From: Oscillospiraceae bacterium
GTDB taxonomy: Bacteria > Bacillota > Clostridia > Oscillospirales > Oscillospiraceae
Assembly (NCBI GenBank): GCA_022793685.1
Contig: JAAWDI010000054.1
Coordinates: 1 to 60,523 of the forward strand
DNA length: 60,523 nt
Reading direction: 5' to 3'
A program made the translations under genes and the position numbers. Shown here in pieces: positions 25,892 to 33,503 of the stretch. Positions within the stretch are counted from its first letter, which is position 1; each line of letters opens with the position of its first letter. The notes under the pieces were generated by a model. It was given only the letters and a program-made list of their open reading frames with translations, ran no database searches and was not told where the DNA came from.

Positions 25892-28570
25892 GTGTTAAAG
25901 TACGATTTTCTCAAAGCGGCTGACATCGCAATCGACGCATCCTCCCTGCAAAAGTACGGCGGATTATCCGTACAGACTGCGGCCGTTTCTCAGGATGCCG
26001 GAGAGGTGCAGAAGATACGCACCACCTGCCGGGCCTGTATCTCCAACTGCGGCGTAATTGCCACAGTGAAGAACGGGCGCGTTGTGAAGCTGGAGGGCGA
26101 CCCCAAGAACAAGATGAGCCGGGGCCGGATGTGCGCCAAGGGACTCAGCGGCATTCAGGCGCTTTACAATCCCAACCGCAACAAGTATCCTTTGGTGCGC
26201 GTGGGCAAGCGCGGCGAAAACAAGTGGAAGCGCATCTCGTGGGACGATGCGCTGACGCAGATTGCAACCAAGCTGCTGGACATTAAGGCTAAGTACGGCG
26301 CCGAAGCCGTCATGTGCTCCACCGGCGGCGGCGGCAACCCCCAGTTCACCAGCCCCGCCCGCTTCTGCAACCTGTTTGGCACCCCCAACTGGTTTGAGCC
26401 GGGCTGCGCCCAGTGCTACCTGCCCCGTCAGGTGGCCTATGGCCTGATGTACGGTGGCACCGACCCCAGCATCGCGGACTCCAATTCGCTGGAAATCTAT
26501 TACGCCGACAGAACGCCCATGAAGTCCCTTTGCCTGTGGGGTACCGACCCGTCCTACTCCTGCCCCGGGCAGGGCGGCGGCGCGCTGGTCGAGCTGCGCG
26601 CCAAGGGCGTGAAAACGGTGGTCATCGACCCCCGCCTGACTCCGGACGCGGCCAAGGCCGACGTGTGGCTGCCCATCCGTCCCGGCACCGACGTGGCGCT
26701 TCAGCTGGCGTGGATTCGCTATATGCTGGAGCACAAGCTCTACAACGAGGAGTTCGTGCTGAAATGGACGAACCTGCCGTATCTTGTCAACGTGGAGACA
26801 GGGGAGTGCTGGCGCGCTGGCAAGAGCACCCATCCCAAGCTGCCTGACACCTTTATGGTGTGGGACAAGAAGACCAATTCCGCACAGCCGTTGGAGTACC
26901 CGTGGAACGACGCCTATGACGTTGCGCTGGAGGGGACTTGGGAAATCGACGGCGTTACATATAAGACCGGCTTCCAGCTTTTGAAGGAGCGCTGCGAGGA
27001 GTGGACGCTTGAAAAGGCGGCGGAGGTCTGCTGGCTTGATGCTGATATGATTGAGAAAGGCATCCGCACCTTCTGTGAGAACACCCCCGGCGGCCTGTGC
27101 ATCGGCGTGGCCACCGACCAGAACCCCAACTCGGTGCAGGCCGGTATGGGCGCTGTTATCATCGACCTGCTGCTGGGCAACGTGGAGCAGCCCGGTTCTC
27201 TGTTGCAGCGCTTCGGCGCCCTTCAGCCCACCGACTTCTCCGTGGTGCCCTTCTGTGAGAGCAAGCTGCCCTATGAGCAGCTTGTCAAGCGTTTGGGCGG
27301 CATCGAGTACAAGGGCCTGCATATGTGGCACGCGGCCCACGCGCCCTCCTGCCTTCAGGCTATCAAGACCGGCAAGCCCTACCCCGTCAAGGCGTGGCTT
27401 GACCGCTCCGGCAACAAGCTGGCGGTGCTGGCAAACGGCACCGAGTGGGTGGAGGCCATGGACAATCTTGACCTGATTGTTCATATGTATATGTATCCCA
27501 CCTCTTTCTCCGCTTACGCAGATTATTTGCTGCCTACCACGGAGTGGCTTGAGACCAACTATCTCCAGCAGGTGTGCAACACCGTGTCCATCCGCCAGCC
27601 GGTGGACCACCTGTATGAGACCATCGACGAGTGCCTTATCTGGTCGCTGCTGACCCAGAAGTGCGCCGAGCTGGGCGACAAGGACTGCGCCCGCGGCTTT
27701 GACGCGGAATATATGGGCAAGGATTTCCCCTGCTGGGACAACATGACCGAGGTCATGGAGCACTTCACCAAGCGCTATCTGAACATGACGTGGGATGAGT
27801 TTAAAGAGGCGTCCAAGGACGGCCCCATCGAGTACATGCCGGAGGAGGACTTCCTGCACTATTATGTGTACAAGGATATCCGTCCTGAGACCGGAAAGCC
27901 CCGCGGTTTCAACACCTCCACCCGCAAGTGCGAGCTTTACGGCGAGTGCTTCATCACCCTGTCCCGCACCGGTATGCCCTTTAGCGGCGAGCCGCTGCCC
28001 CCGGCCTCCCACGATTATGACCCGCTGCCCTATTACATGGAGCCCCACGAGAGCCCGCTACCTGAGTGCGACCTCTCCAAGGAGTATCCGCTGGTTATGA
28101 CCAACGGCCGGATTCCCTTTTATCATCACAGTACCCTGCGGAACATTCCGTGGCTGCGTGAGATTTATCCCGCTCCCGAGCTGTGGATTAACCCAGAGAC
28201 CGCAGAGCAGTACGGCGTTGCCGACGGCGACTGGGTTTGGGTGGAGTCCCTGCGCAACAAGGTGCGGGCCATCGCCAACGTCACGCCGGGCATCGGCAAG
28301 GGTGTGGTGTATATGGAGCGGTTCTGGAACCCGGAGAAGCTCAACACCGAGACCCACGGCTGGAAAGAGATGAACGTCAACCTGCTTTCCAAGTCCGACG
28401 CGCCCTATAACGACGTGGTGGGCACCTACACCCTCCGCGGCTATCAGGTCAAGGTCTCCAAGGCGGACGGCCCTCCGGAGGGCGTGTGGCTGGAGCCGCG
28501 CGACTTCCGTCCGTGGCTGCCTGAGGCGATGGAGCATACCCCGGAGCTTTCCAAAAAGGAGGTGTGGTGA
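25892..28570 (+). CDS. Molybdopterin (Mo/W) oxidoreductase catalytic subunit, DMSO-reductase superfamily, 892 aa
   Basis: Predicted cytoplasmic bis-pterin Mo or W enzyme. Residues 46-53 and a later Cys form a [4Fe-4S] motif (CRACISNC, then Cys in GRMCAKG). Next comes the superfamily core: WKRISWDDAL, FGTPNWFEPG, LCLWGTDPSYS, KTVVIDPRLTPDAAKADVWLPIRPGTD. The C-terminal dinucleotide-binding domain has ELWINPETAEQYGVADGDWVWV. Cys172 and Cys175 in GCAQCYLPRQ sit where the metal ligand is expected; Cys175 is the better candidate. I use GTG 25892 because GGAGG lies 9 nt before it; an ATG at 25856 has no ribosome site. No Tat or Sec signal is seen. Relatives include thiosulfate/polysulfide reductases, acetylene hydratase, transhydroxylase and catechol dehydroxylases, so the substrate is not readable. 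It heads an operon with its own electron-transfer subunits and cofactor genes. Confidence 0.9.
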   Translation: MLKYDFLKAADIAIDASSLQKYGGLSVQTAAVSQDAGEVQKIRTTCRACISNCGVIATVKNGRVVKLEGDPKNKMSRGRMCAKGLSGIQALYNPNRNKYPLVRVGKRGENKWKRISWDDALTQIATKLLDIKAKYGAEAVMCSTGGGGNPQFTSPARFCNLFGTPNWFEPGCAQCYLPRQVAYGLMYGGTDPSIADSNSLEIYYADRTPMKSLCLWGTDPSYSCPGQGGGALVELRAKGVKTVVIDPRLTPDAAKADVWLPIRPGTDVALQLAWIRYMLEHKLYNEEFVLKWTNLPYLVNVETGECWRAGKSTHPKLPDTFMVWDKKTNSAQPLEYPWNDAYDVALEGTWEIDGVTYKTGFQLLKERCEEWTLEKAAEVCWLDADMIEKGIRTFCENTPGGLCIGVATDQNPNSVQAGMGAVIIDLLLGNVEQPGSLLQRFGALQPTDFSVVPFCESKLPYEQLVKRLGGIEYKGLHMWHAAHAPSCLQAIKTGKPYPVKAWLDRSGNKLAVLANGTEWVEAMDNLDLIVHMYMYPTSFSAYADYLLPTTEWLETNYLQQVCNTVSIRQPVDHLYETIDECLIWSLLTQKCAELGDKDCARGFDAEYMGKDFPCWDNMTEVMEHFTKRYLNMTWDEFKEASKDGPIEYMPEEDFLHYYVYKDIRPETGKPRGFNTSTRKCELYGECFITLSRTGMPFSGEPLPPASHDYDPLPYYMEPHESPLPECDLSKEYPLVMTNGRIPFYHHSTLRNIPWLREIYPAPELWINPETAEQYGVADGDWVWVESLRNKVRAIANVTPGIGKGVVYMERFWNPEKLNTETHGWKEMNVNLLSKSDAPYNDVVGTYTLRGYQVKVSKADGPPEGVWLEPRDFRPWLPEAMEHTPELSKKEVW

Positions 28571-28572
28571 AG

Positions 28573-29193
28573 ATGAAGAAATATACCTTCGTCATTGACG
28601 TAGACCGCTGCATTGGCTGCAAGGGCTGTCAGGTCTCCTGCAAGCAGGAGAACGGCGTGGCCCTCGGCGCGTGCCGCAACGCGGTCAAGACGGTCGGCCC
28701 CATGGGGGTCTATCCCAACGTTCAGATGTATTTTCTGCCTTCCCCCTGCCAGCATTGCGACGAGCCGAGCTGCGTAGAGGTCTGCCCCACCGGCGCCTGC
28801 TATAAGGACCCGGAGGACGGCGTTGTGCGCATCGACCGCAACGTGTGCATCGGCTGCAAGAGCTGTGCCGAGGCCTGCCCCTACAAGGTGAACACCTTCA
28901 ATCAGGAGCTTCAGGTCATGGACAAGTGCAACCTGTGCGCCCAGCTCCGCGAGGTGGGCGAGGAGCCTGCCTGCGTGAAGAACTGCTGCGGCCACGCGTT
29001 GCATTTCGGTGACATCAACGACCCGGAGAGCGAGGTCTCCAAGCTGCTGAAGGAGGCGGGTGAGGAGCACGTCCACACCCTGCGCGACTTGGGCAACGCC
29101 CCCGGTGTGCGCTACATTCTGCGCCGCGGCGAGTGGGTGGACGTTCTCCCGCAGGACTGTGAAGAGACGAAAAGGGGGCGTAAAGGATGCTGA
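28573..29193 (+). CDS. Four-cluster [4Fe-4S] ferredoxin subunit (NrfC/PhsB/DmsB type), 206 aa
   Basis: Electron-transfer subunit for the preceding molybdoenzyme. Sixteen cysteines in four groups are visible: CIGCKGCQVSC; CQHCDEPSCVEVCP; CIGCKSCAEACP; and CNLCAQL plus CVKNCC. This matches DmsB/NrfC/PhsB-type subunits carrying four cubane clusters. The GHALHFGDINDPESEVSKLL segment is the usual family tail. I take ATG 28573, 10 nt after AAAGGAGG and 2 bp past the upstream stop; GTG codons at 28564 and 28567 are alternatives. No signal peptide or membrane anchor is present and no membrane subunit gene follows, so the complex is probably soluble. The end overlaps the TorD-AsrA start by 7 bp, indicating coupling. 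Confidence 0.93.
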   Translation: MKKYTFVIDVDRCIGCKGCQVSCKQENGVALGACRNAVKTVGPMGVYPNVQMYFLPSPCQHCDEPSCVEVCPTGACYKDPEDGVVRIDRNVCIGCKSCAEACPYKVNTFNQELQVMDKCNLCAQLREVGEEPACVKNCCGHALHFGDINDPESEVSKLLKEAGEEHVHTLRDLGNAPGVRYILRRGEWVDVLPQDCEETKRGRKGC

Positions 29194-30890
29194 CCGCAAC
29201 GGAATATACCCAGATTATGAAGAACCGCGCAAACTTCTACTCCTTCCTCCAGCGCTTTTATATGCAGGAGGTTTCCGCCGACTTCATGGAGCAGCTCAAG
29301 GGCATGACCTTTCCGCAGGACTGCGGCCAGAGCGAGCTTCAGGCGGGTTATGACCTGCTGGAAAGCGCCCTTGCCGCCCTGCCCGCCGATTGGAACGACG
29401 AGCTGGCCGCCGATTTCGCCAAGGTGTTTCTCGCTGCGGGGGAGCATCAGGGCAAGGCCGCGTTCCCCTATGAGTCGGTTTACACCAGCAAGAAGGGCCT
29501 TGTCATGCAGGAGGCTTGGGAGCAGGTCAAGGCGGTGTATAGCGCTATGAACCTTGCGATGGAAGGCGTCGCCGCCGACATCAAAGAGGACCACATCGCC
29601 ATTGAGCTTCAGTACATGGCCTATCTGAGCGGCCGCAGCGCCGCCACGGCGGAGGAGTCCCTGCTGAAGGAGCAGGCCTCCTTCCTGAAGGAGCACCTGC
29701 TGAACTGGGTTCCCGCCCTCTGCGCCGACATGGAGAAGTACGCCCGCACTGATTTCTACAAGGCGGTGGCAAAGCTGACCGTCGGCTATCTGAAGCTGGA
29801 CGCCGCCATGCTGGACGAGGTGATGGCGGGCGGCACGGACGGCGAAAGCGTAAGCTACACCGTCAGCACCGGCGAGTTCGACAAGATTTTGCAGAAGCTG
29901 TCCAAGGATTATAAGATTTACGCCCCCAAGCTGACCGGAAAACACGGCGCCAAGGGACAGGACATCGTCCGTTACGGCGAGGTCAAGTCCGCAAGTGAAA
30001 TCGTCTATGACCGCCAGTCCGACTTCTCCGCCAAGGAGGCCTATTACCCCGTCATCCAGACGATGATTTACTTCACGGAGAACGATAGCACCGAAAGCCA
30101 GCTGAAGGACGAGCGCGGCATCCTGCTGTTCGCCCACCCCTGCGATGTCAACGCTATGGCGCGGCTGGACAACATCTTCCTGAAGAACGGCGACCACGCC
30201 GACCTGTACTATGCCCGCCTGCGGGATAAGGTCAAGGTGGTGCTGCTGGAGTGCTCCGGAAGCTATGAGAATTGCTACTGCGTCTCTATGGGCACCAACG
30301 TGGCCGAGAAGTACAGCATGGCAGTCCGCATGGGCAAGGACGAAATCAAGGTGCAGGTAAAGGACAGCTTCTTCACCCCCTGCTTCACTGGCGCGAAGGA
30401 GAGCGATTTTGCCCCCAAATTCGTCACGGAGAACGAGCGTAAGGCCACCCTGCCCGTCATCGAGGGCAAGGAGGACGTGAAGCTGGCCACCGGCTTGGAG
30501 TTCTGGAGCGACTATGACGACGCCTGCATCAGCTGCGGCGGCTGTAATGCGGTTTGCCCCACCTGCTCCTGCTTTGACACGGTGGACGTTATCTATGACG
30601 AAAACAGCAAGGACGGCGAACGCCGCCGCAAGTGGTCCTCCTGTATGCTGGACACCTTCACCATGACGGCGGGCGGCGCCAAGGCTCGTAAGACTCCCGG
30701 CGCCAACATGCGCTTTAAGACCCTGCATAAGGTCTATGACTACAAGCAGCGCTTCGGCACGGAAGGCCATATGTGCGTGGGCTGCGGCCGCTGCATCAAC
30801 CGGTGCCCCAAGGACATCGACTTCCTGCTGACCATCAACCGCTTCCACGATGAGCTGAAAGACGCCAAAGCCGGAAAGGAGGGCAAATAA
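29187..30890 (+). CDS. TorD-like chaperone fused to anaerobic sulfite reductase subunit A-like (AsrA) ferredoxin, 567 aa
   Basis: Two-part protein. Residues ~1-215 are all-helical and match TorD/DmsD-type molybdoenzyme maturation chaperones (NFYSFLQRFYM, FAKVFLAAG, AAFPYESVYTS, EDHIAIELQYMAYL). Residues ~220-567 resemble AsrA: GILLFAHPCDVNAMARLD, then two [4Fe-4S] motifs, CISCGGCNAVCPTCSC (from residue ~447) and CVGCGRCINRCPKD (~530). AsrA passes electrons between AsrB and a terminal reductase. The fusion places the maturation function for the molybdoenzyme and the electron relay in one chain. Starts at ATG 29187 inside the end of the ferredoxin gene; its stop overlaps asrB by 1 bp. The functional reading is inference. 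Confidence 0.88.
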   Translation: MLTATEYTQIMKNRANFYSFLQRFYMQEVSADFMEQLKGMTFPQDCGQSELQAGYDLLESALAALPADWNDELAADFAKVFLAAGEHQGKAAFPYESVYTSKKGLVMQEAWEQVKAVYSAMNLAMEGVAADIKEDHIAIELQYMAYLSGRSAATAEESLLKEQASFLKEHLLNWVPALCADMEKYARTDFYKAVAKLTVGYLKLDAAMLDEVMAGGTDGESVSYTVSTGEFDKILQKLSKDYKIYAPKLTGKHGAKGQDIVRYGEVKSASEIVYDRQSDFSAKEAYYPVIQTMIYFTENDSTESQLKDERGILLFAHPCDVNAMARLDNIFLKNGDHADLYYARLRDKVKVVLLECSGSYENCYCVSMGTNVAEKYSMAVRMGKDEIKVQVKDSFFTPCFTGAKESDFAPKFVTENERKATLPVIEGKEDVKLATGLEFWSDYDDACISCGGCNAVCPTCSCFDTVDVIYDENSKDGERRRKWSSCMLDTFTMTAGGAKARKTPGANMRFKTLHKVYDYKQRFGTEGHMCVGCGRCINRCPKDIDFLLTINRFHDELKDAKAGKEGK

Positions 30891-31678
30891 TGGAGAACAT
30901 TATGCTTTCCAAGCCCCATAAGGTCGTAAAAATCATGAAGGAGACGCAGGCGGAGTACACCTTCCGGGTGGAGTACACCGGCGAAGCAAAACACGGCCAG
31001 TTCTTCATGCTGTCCATCCCCAAGGTGGGCGAGGCCCCCATTTCCGTCAGCGGCAAGGGCGACGATTATGTGGAGTTCACCATCCGCAAGGTGGGCCGTC
31101 TGACCGAGGGCATCTTCGGTCTGGCCCCCGGCGAGAACCTGTTCATGCGCGGCCCCTACGGCAACGCGTTCCCCGTGGAGGAGTTCAAGAACAAAGACCT
31201 GCTGGTCATCTGCGGCGGCACCGGTATGGCGCCCGTCCGCACTACCCTGAACTACTTCTACAACCATCCCGACGTGTGCAAGTCGGTGAATCTGATTGCC
31301 GGCTTTAAGGATTTGAACAGCGTGCTGTTCACCGACGAGCTGGAGAAGTGGAAGAGCCGCTTTAACACTTGGTACTGCTTGGACAACATGGAGGCCGACG
31401 GCTTCCATAAGGGCTTTGTCACCGAGTACATCAAAGAGGTGCCCATCTCCTCCTTCGAGGACTACAACATCGTCATCGTCGGCCCTCCGGCCATGATGCG
31501 TTTCTCCGCGCAGGAGTGCATCAAGAACGGCGCAGAGCTGGAGAAAATTTGGGTGTCCTTCGAGCGGAAGATGTCCTGCGCTGTGGGCAAATGCGGTCAC
31601 TGCAAGATAAACGAGACCTATGTTTGTCTCGAAGGCCCGGTGTTCAACTACACCGTGGCCAAAGACCTGCTGGATTAA
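30890..31678 (+). CDS. AsrB-like FAD/NAD(P)H-dependent oxidoreductase subunit with [2Fe-2S] motif, 262 aa
   Basis: NAD(P)H-oxidising flavoprotein of the ferredoxin-reductase fold, as in the anaerobic sulfite reductase B subunit and dihydroorotate dehydrogenase K subunit. Residues ~10-95 are the FAD-binding barrel (APISVSGK, LFMRGPYGNAFP). ICGGTGMAPVRTTL is the nucleotide-binding loop and VIVGPPAMM the conserved substrate-domain strand. The C-terminal SFERKMSCAVGKCGHCKIN plus YVCLEGPVF is the iron-sulfur Cys motif typical of AsrB. Length is normal. It is the fourth gene of the operon (1-bp overlap). No asrC follows: the next feature is the cofactor riboswitch. I infer that it feeds reducing equivalents through AsrA and the ferredoxin to the molybdoenzyme, or the reverse. 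Confidence 0.9.
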   Translation: MENIMLSKPHKVVKIMKETQAEYTFRVEYTGEAKHGQFFMLSIPKVGEAPISVSGKGDDYVEFTIRKVGRLTEGIFGLAPGENLFMRGPYGNAFPVEEFKNKDLLVICGGTGMAPVRTTLNYFYNHPDVCKSVNLIAGFKDLNSVLFTDELEKWKSRFNTWYCLDNMEADGFHKGFVTEYIKEVPISSFEDYNIVIVGPPAMMRFSAQECIKNGAELEKIWVSFERKMSCAVGKCGHCKINETYVCLEGPVFNYTVAKDLLD

Positions 31679-31684
31679 ATCAAA

Positions 31685-31787
31685 AACTGTATCAGCACTC
31701 CGAGCACGGGGGGCTAAAGCCGCAAGGCCATGCCGCCCGGGCCAAGACCTTGAGTCTTCGGGCCGGCGGGGAAACCCGCCGGCCTTC
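31685..31787 (+). promoter_or_regulatory. Molybdenum/tungsten-cofactor (Moco/Tuco) riboswitch
   Basis: The conserved core is plain: CACTCCGAGC (31696-31705), GCCGCAAGGCCATGCCGCC (31719-31737), CGGGCCAAG (31738-31746), then a long GC hairpin with a GAAA tetraloop (31761-31784). These match the Moco RNA motif, which senses molybdenum cofactor. The segment between GAGC and the GCCGCAAGG block is very short, so the P3 stem of classic Moco RNAs seems missing; that shape was linked to tungsten-cofactor (Tuco) versions. It precedes mobA, mobB and moeA, the expected targets. No promoter is seen between asrB and this element. Confidence 0.85.
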
Positions 31788-31834
31788 CCTGTTGAAAAGG
31801 AGCGCACTTTTTACGGCGGGGTCATCGCCGTAGG

Positions 31835-31867
31835 AAAGCCGCGCCCTTTTCAGGGGCGCGGCTTTTT
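31835..31867 (+). terminator. Riboswitch expression-platform terminator
   Basis: A 9-bp GC stem extended by three A-T pairs (31835-31846 with 31854-31865) and followed by T ends 24 nt before the mobA-fusion start. Its place between aptamer and coding sequence fits cofactor-dependent transcription termination. Confidence 0.8.
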
Positions 31868-31890
31868 GCATGAGAAAGGGAGCGTGAACC

Positions 31891-33018
31891 TTGTCTGGAA
31901 ATGTGACGACAATAGCCTGCGGAGCGGGTACGGTGAAAAAGACCTTCCGCAGTACCGTCTCCATGGACAAGGAGCGGGCCGCCCGCGGTGTTGCTGCGCC
32001 CTGCGGCCTTGCGGGGGCAGTCCTCGCCGCGGAAGGGAATACCCTCACAGTGGAAGCGCCGTCCGGCACTCCTTTGACTGCCGCGGCGGATGAAGGCACG
32101 GTGTGGGCGCTGACCGATTGGCTCAAACGCTTTGACGGCGCAGCAAAAAGTGCTTTCGGCAAAAGCGTGGTACTGTCTGATTTTGCATTAGAGCAGTTTT
32201 GCACAACGGGCGGCAAGGTTTTCGGTACGGATTTTGCCGCGTGGCGGTTTGGGGCATCCTATGAGAACCACGCCGCTTTGACAGCTGCCCTGCGTTTGGC
32301 GGGGCGGGCGGAGCTGGCAGACCGCCTTATGGGAGAGGGGGCGCGGCAGTACGGTGTACCGCCGGAGGCGCTGCTCCAAGCGGCGGAGCGGTGGCAGCTG
32401 CATTTCCACCGCAGGGAGACGCGGCGGCCGTTGCTTGACGGCACAACCGCCGTCCTGCTGGCGGGCGGGAAATCCTCCCGCATGGGGCGGCCCAAGCACC
32501 GGCTGGATTGGGAGGGCTATCCCTTTTGGGAGCACATTCTCCATACGGCGCGGCCCTTTTGCCATGCGGCGGCGTCGGTGGCGCGCCGTCAGCCGGAATT
32601 TGAGGGCAGACTGCCCCAGTGGGAGGACGAGCGGCAAGAGGTTGGCCCAGTGGGGGCGCTGAGTACCATATTCCGGCGCGCCGAAACGCCGTTGGCGCTG
32701 ATGCTTTCCTGTGACGCGCCCTTTCTGACAGAGGAGGTATTCTGTCTGCTGCTGGACGCCTTACAGGACGGGGACGACTGCGTCATTCCCAGCGTTGACG
32801 GCCGCAGCAGCCCGCTGCTGGGGCTGTATCGCCGGAAAGCCCTTGCGGCGGCAGACGAGGCGCTGGAGCGCGGCGAGCGCCGCGTTCGAGCGGTGTTAGA
32901 GAAGCTGCGCGTGCGGGAGGTACAGGTGCCGCCAAGCTGTGCGGAGGCTTTGCGGAACATCAACACCCCGGAGGATTATAAAAAGGCCCTCGCTGGGCGG
33001 GAAGGAGGCGCGCCGTGA
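31891..33018 (+). CDS. mobA: MobA molybdenum cofactor guanylyltransferase with an extra N-terminal domain, 375 aa
   Basis: Residues ~185-375 are MobA: AVLLAGGKSSRMGRPK is the GTP-binding loop, and LMLSCDAPFLTEEV and NINTPEDY are conserved later motifs. It attaches GMP to the pterin to make the guanine-dinucleotide cofactor used by DMSO-reductase-family enzymes such as the one upstream. Residues 1-~184 precede a complete MobA and are not recognised. They include CGAGTVKKTFRSTVSMDKERAARG, a VVLSDFALEQFCTTGG segment and a helical FGASYENHAALTAALRLAGRAELADRL part. A link to pterin handling or metal sensing is only a guess. TTG start at 31891 with AAGGGAG 8 nt upstream. The end overlaps mobB by GTGA. 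Confidence 0.85.
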   Translation: MSGNVTTIACGAGTVKKTFRSTVSMDKERAARGVAAPCGLAGAVLAAEGNTLTVEAPSGTPLTAAADEGTVWALTDWLKRFDGAAKSAFGKSVVLSDFALEQFCTTGGKVFGTDFAAWRFGASYENHAALTAALRLAGRAELADRLMGEGARQYGVPPEALLQAAERWQLHFHRRETRRPLLDGTTAVLLAGGKSSRMGRPKHRLDWEGYPFWEHILHTARPFCHAAASVARRQPEFEGRLPQWEDERQEVGPVGALSTIFRRAETPLALMLSCDAPFLTEEVFCLLLDALQDGDDCVIPSVDGRSSPLLGLYRRKALAAADEALERGERRVRAVLEKLRVREVQVPPSCAEALRNINTPEDYKKALAGREGGAP

Positions 33019-33503
33019 TACCTGTCTATTCTGTGGTGGCCTATTCGGGCACCGGAAAGACGACCCTGCTGGAAAAGCTGATACCGGAACTGAGAAAGCT
33101 GGGCCTGCGGGTGGCGGTGCTCAAGCACGACGCCCACGACTTTGAAATAGACCGGGAAGGAAAGGACAGCTACCGTTTCACAGCCGCGGGCGCGGACGTG
33201 ACGGCGCTTGCGTCCGGGCGGAAGGCCGTCGTCATGGAGAACCGTCCGGTGGAACCGGAGGTGTTGCTCGGCATGATACGCGATGTGGACTTGATTTTGA
33301 CCGAAGGCTTCAAATTCGGCGACTGGAAAAAGATACTGGTGGCGCGCGCCGCCGCTGGGACGGGCTTTGCGGTGGAGCCAGACCAATGCTTTGCCGTGGC
33401 GTCCGATATGGCGGTGGAAACGGCCGCGCCGGTGTTTGGGCTGGACGACGCCGCCGGACTGGCGGGGTATATCGCCGCTGACGTGGAAAGGGAGAGCGGG
33501 TGA
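33015..33503 (+). CDS. mobB: MobB molybdopterin-guanine dinucleotide biosynthesis adapter, 162 aa
   Basis: P-loop GTPase that assists MobA and cofactor delivery. AYSGTGKTTLLEKLIPEL is the Walker A region; LKHDAHDFEIDREGKDSYRFTAAGAD is the family signature segment; VDLILTEGFKFGDWKKI carries the Walker B-like and conserved EGFK motif. Length is normal. GTG start overlaps the mobA stop (GTGA), with GGAGG 6 nt before. Its own stop overlaps the moeA start the same way, so mobA-mobB-moeA is a tightly coupled unit below the riboswitch. Confidence 0.93.
   Translation: MIPVYSVVAYSGTGKTTLLEKLIPELRKLGLRVAVLKHDAHDFEIDREGKDSYRFTAAGADVTALASGRKAVVMENRPVEPEVLLGMIRDVDLILTEGFKFGDWKKILVARAAAGTGFAVEPDQCFAVASDMAVETAAPVFGLDDAAGLAGYIAADVERESG

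Noticed and set aside
25856-25930. Functional Tat signal on the molybdoenzyme
   Set aside because: No hydrophobic segment follows the Arg pair and the better start excludes it. Kept only as a possible remnant.
25964-28048. 694-codon minus-strand frame opposite the molybdoenzyme
   Set aside because: Antisense shadow with no recognisable domain; the same applies to 29112-30848, 38214-39920 and 42099-43280.
30890-31678. Calling the operon a dissimilatory sulfite reductase (asrABC)
   Set aside because: No asrC or siroheme-binding Cys motif is present after asrB, and the operon is headed by a molybdopterin enzyme.
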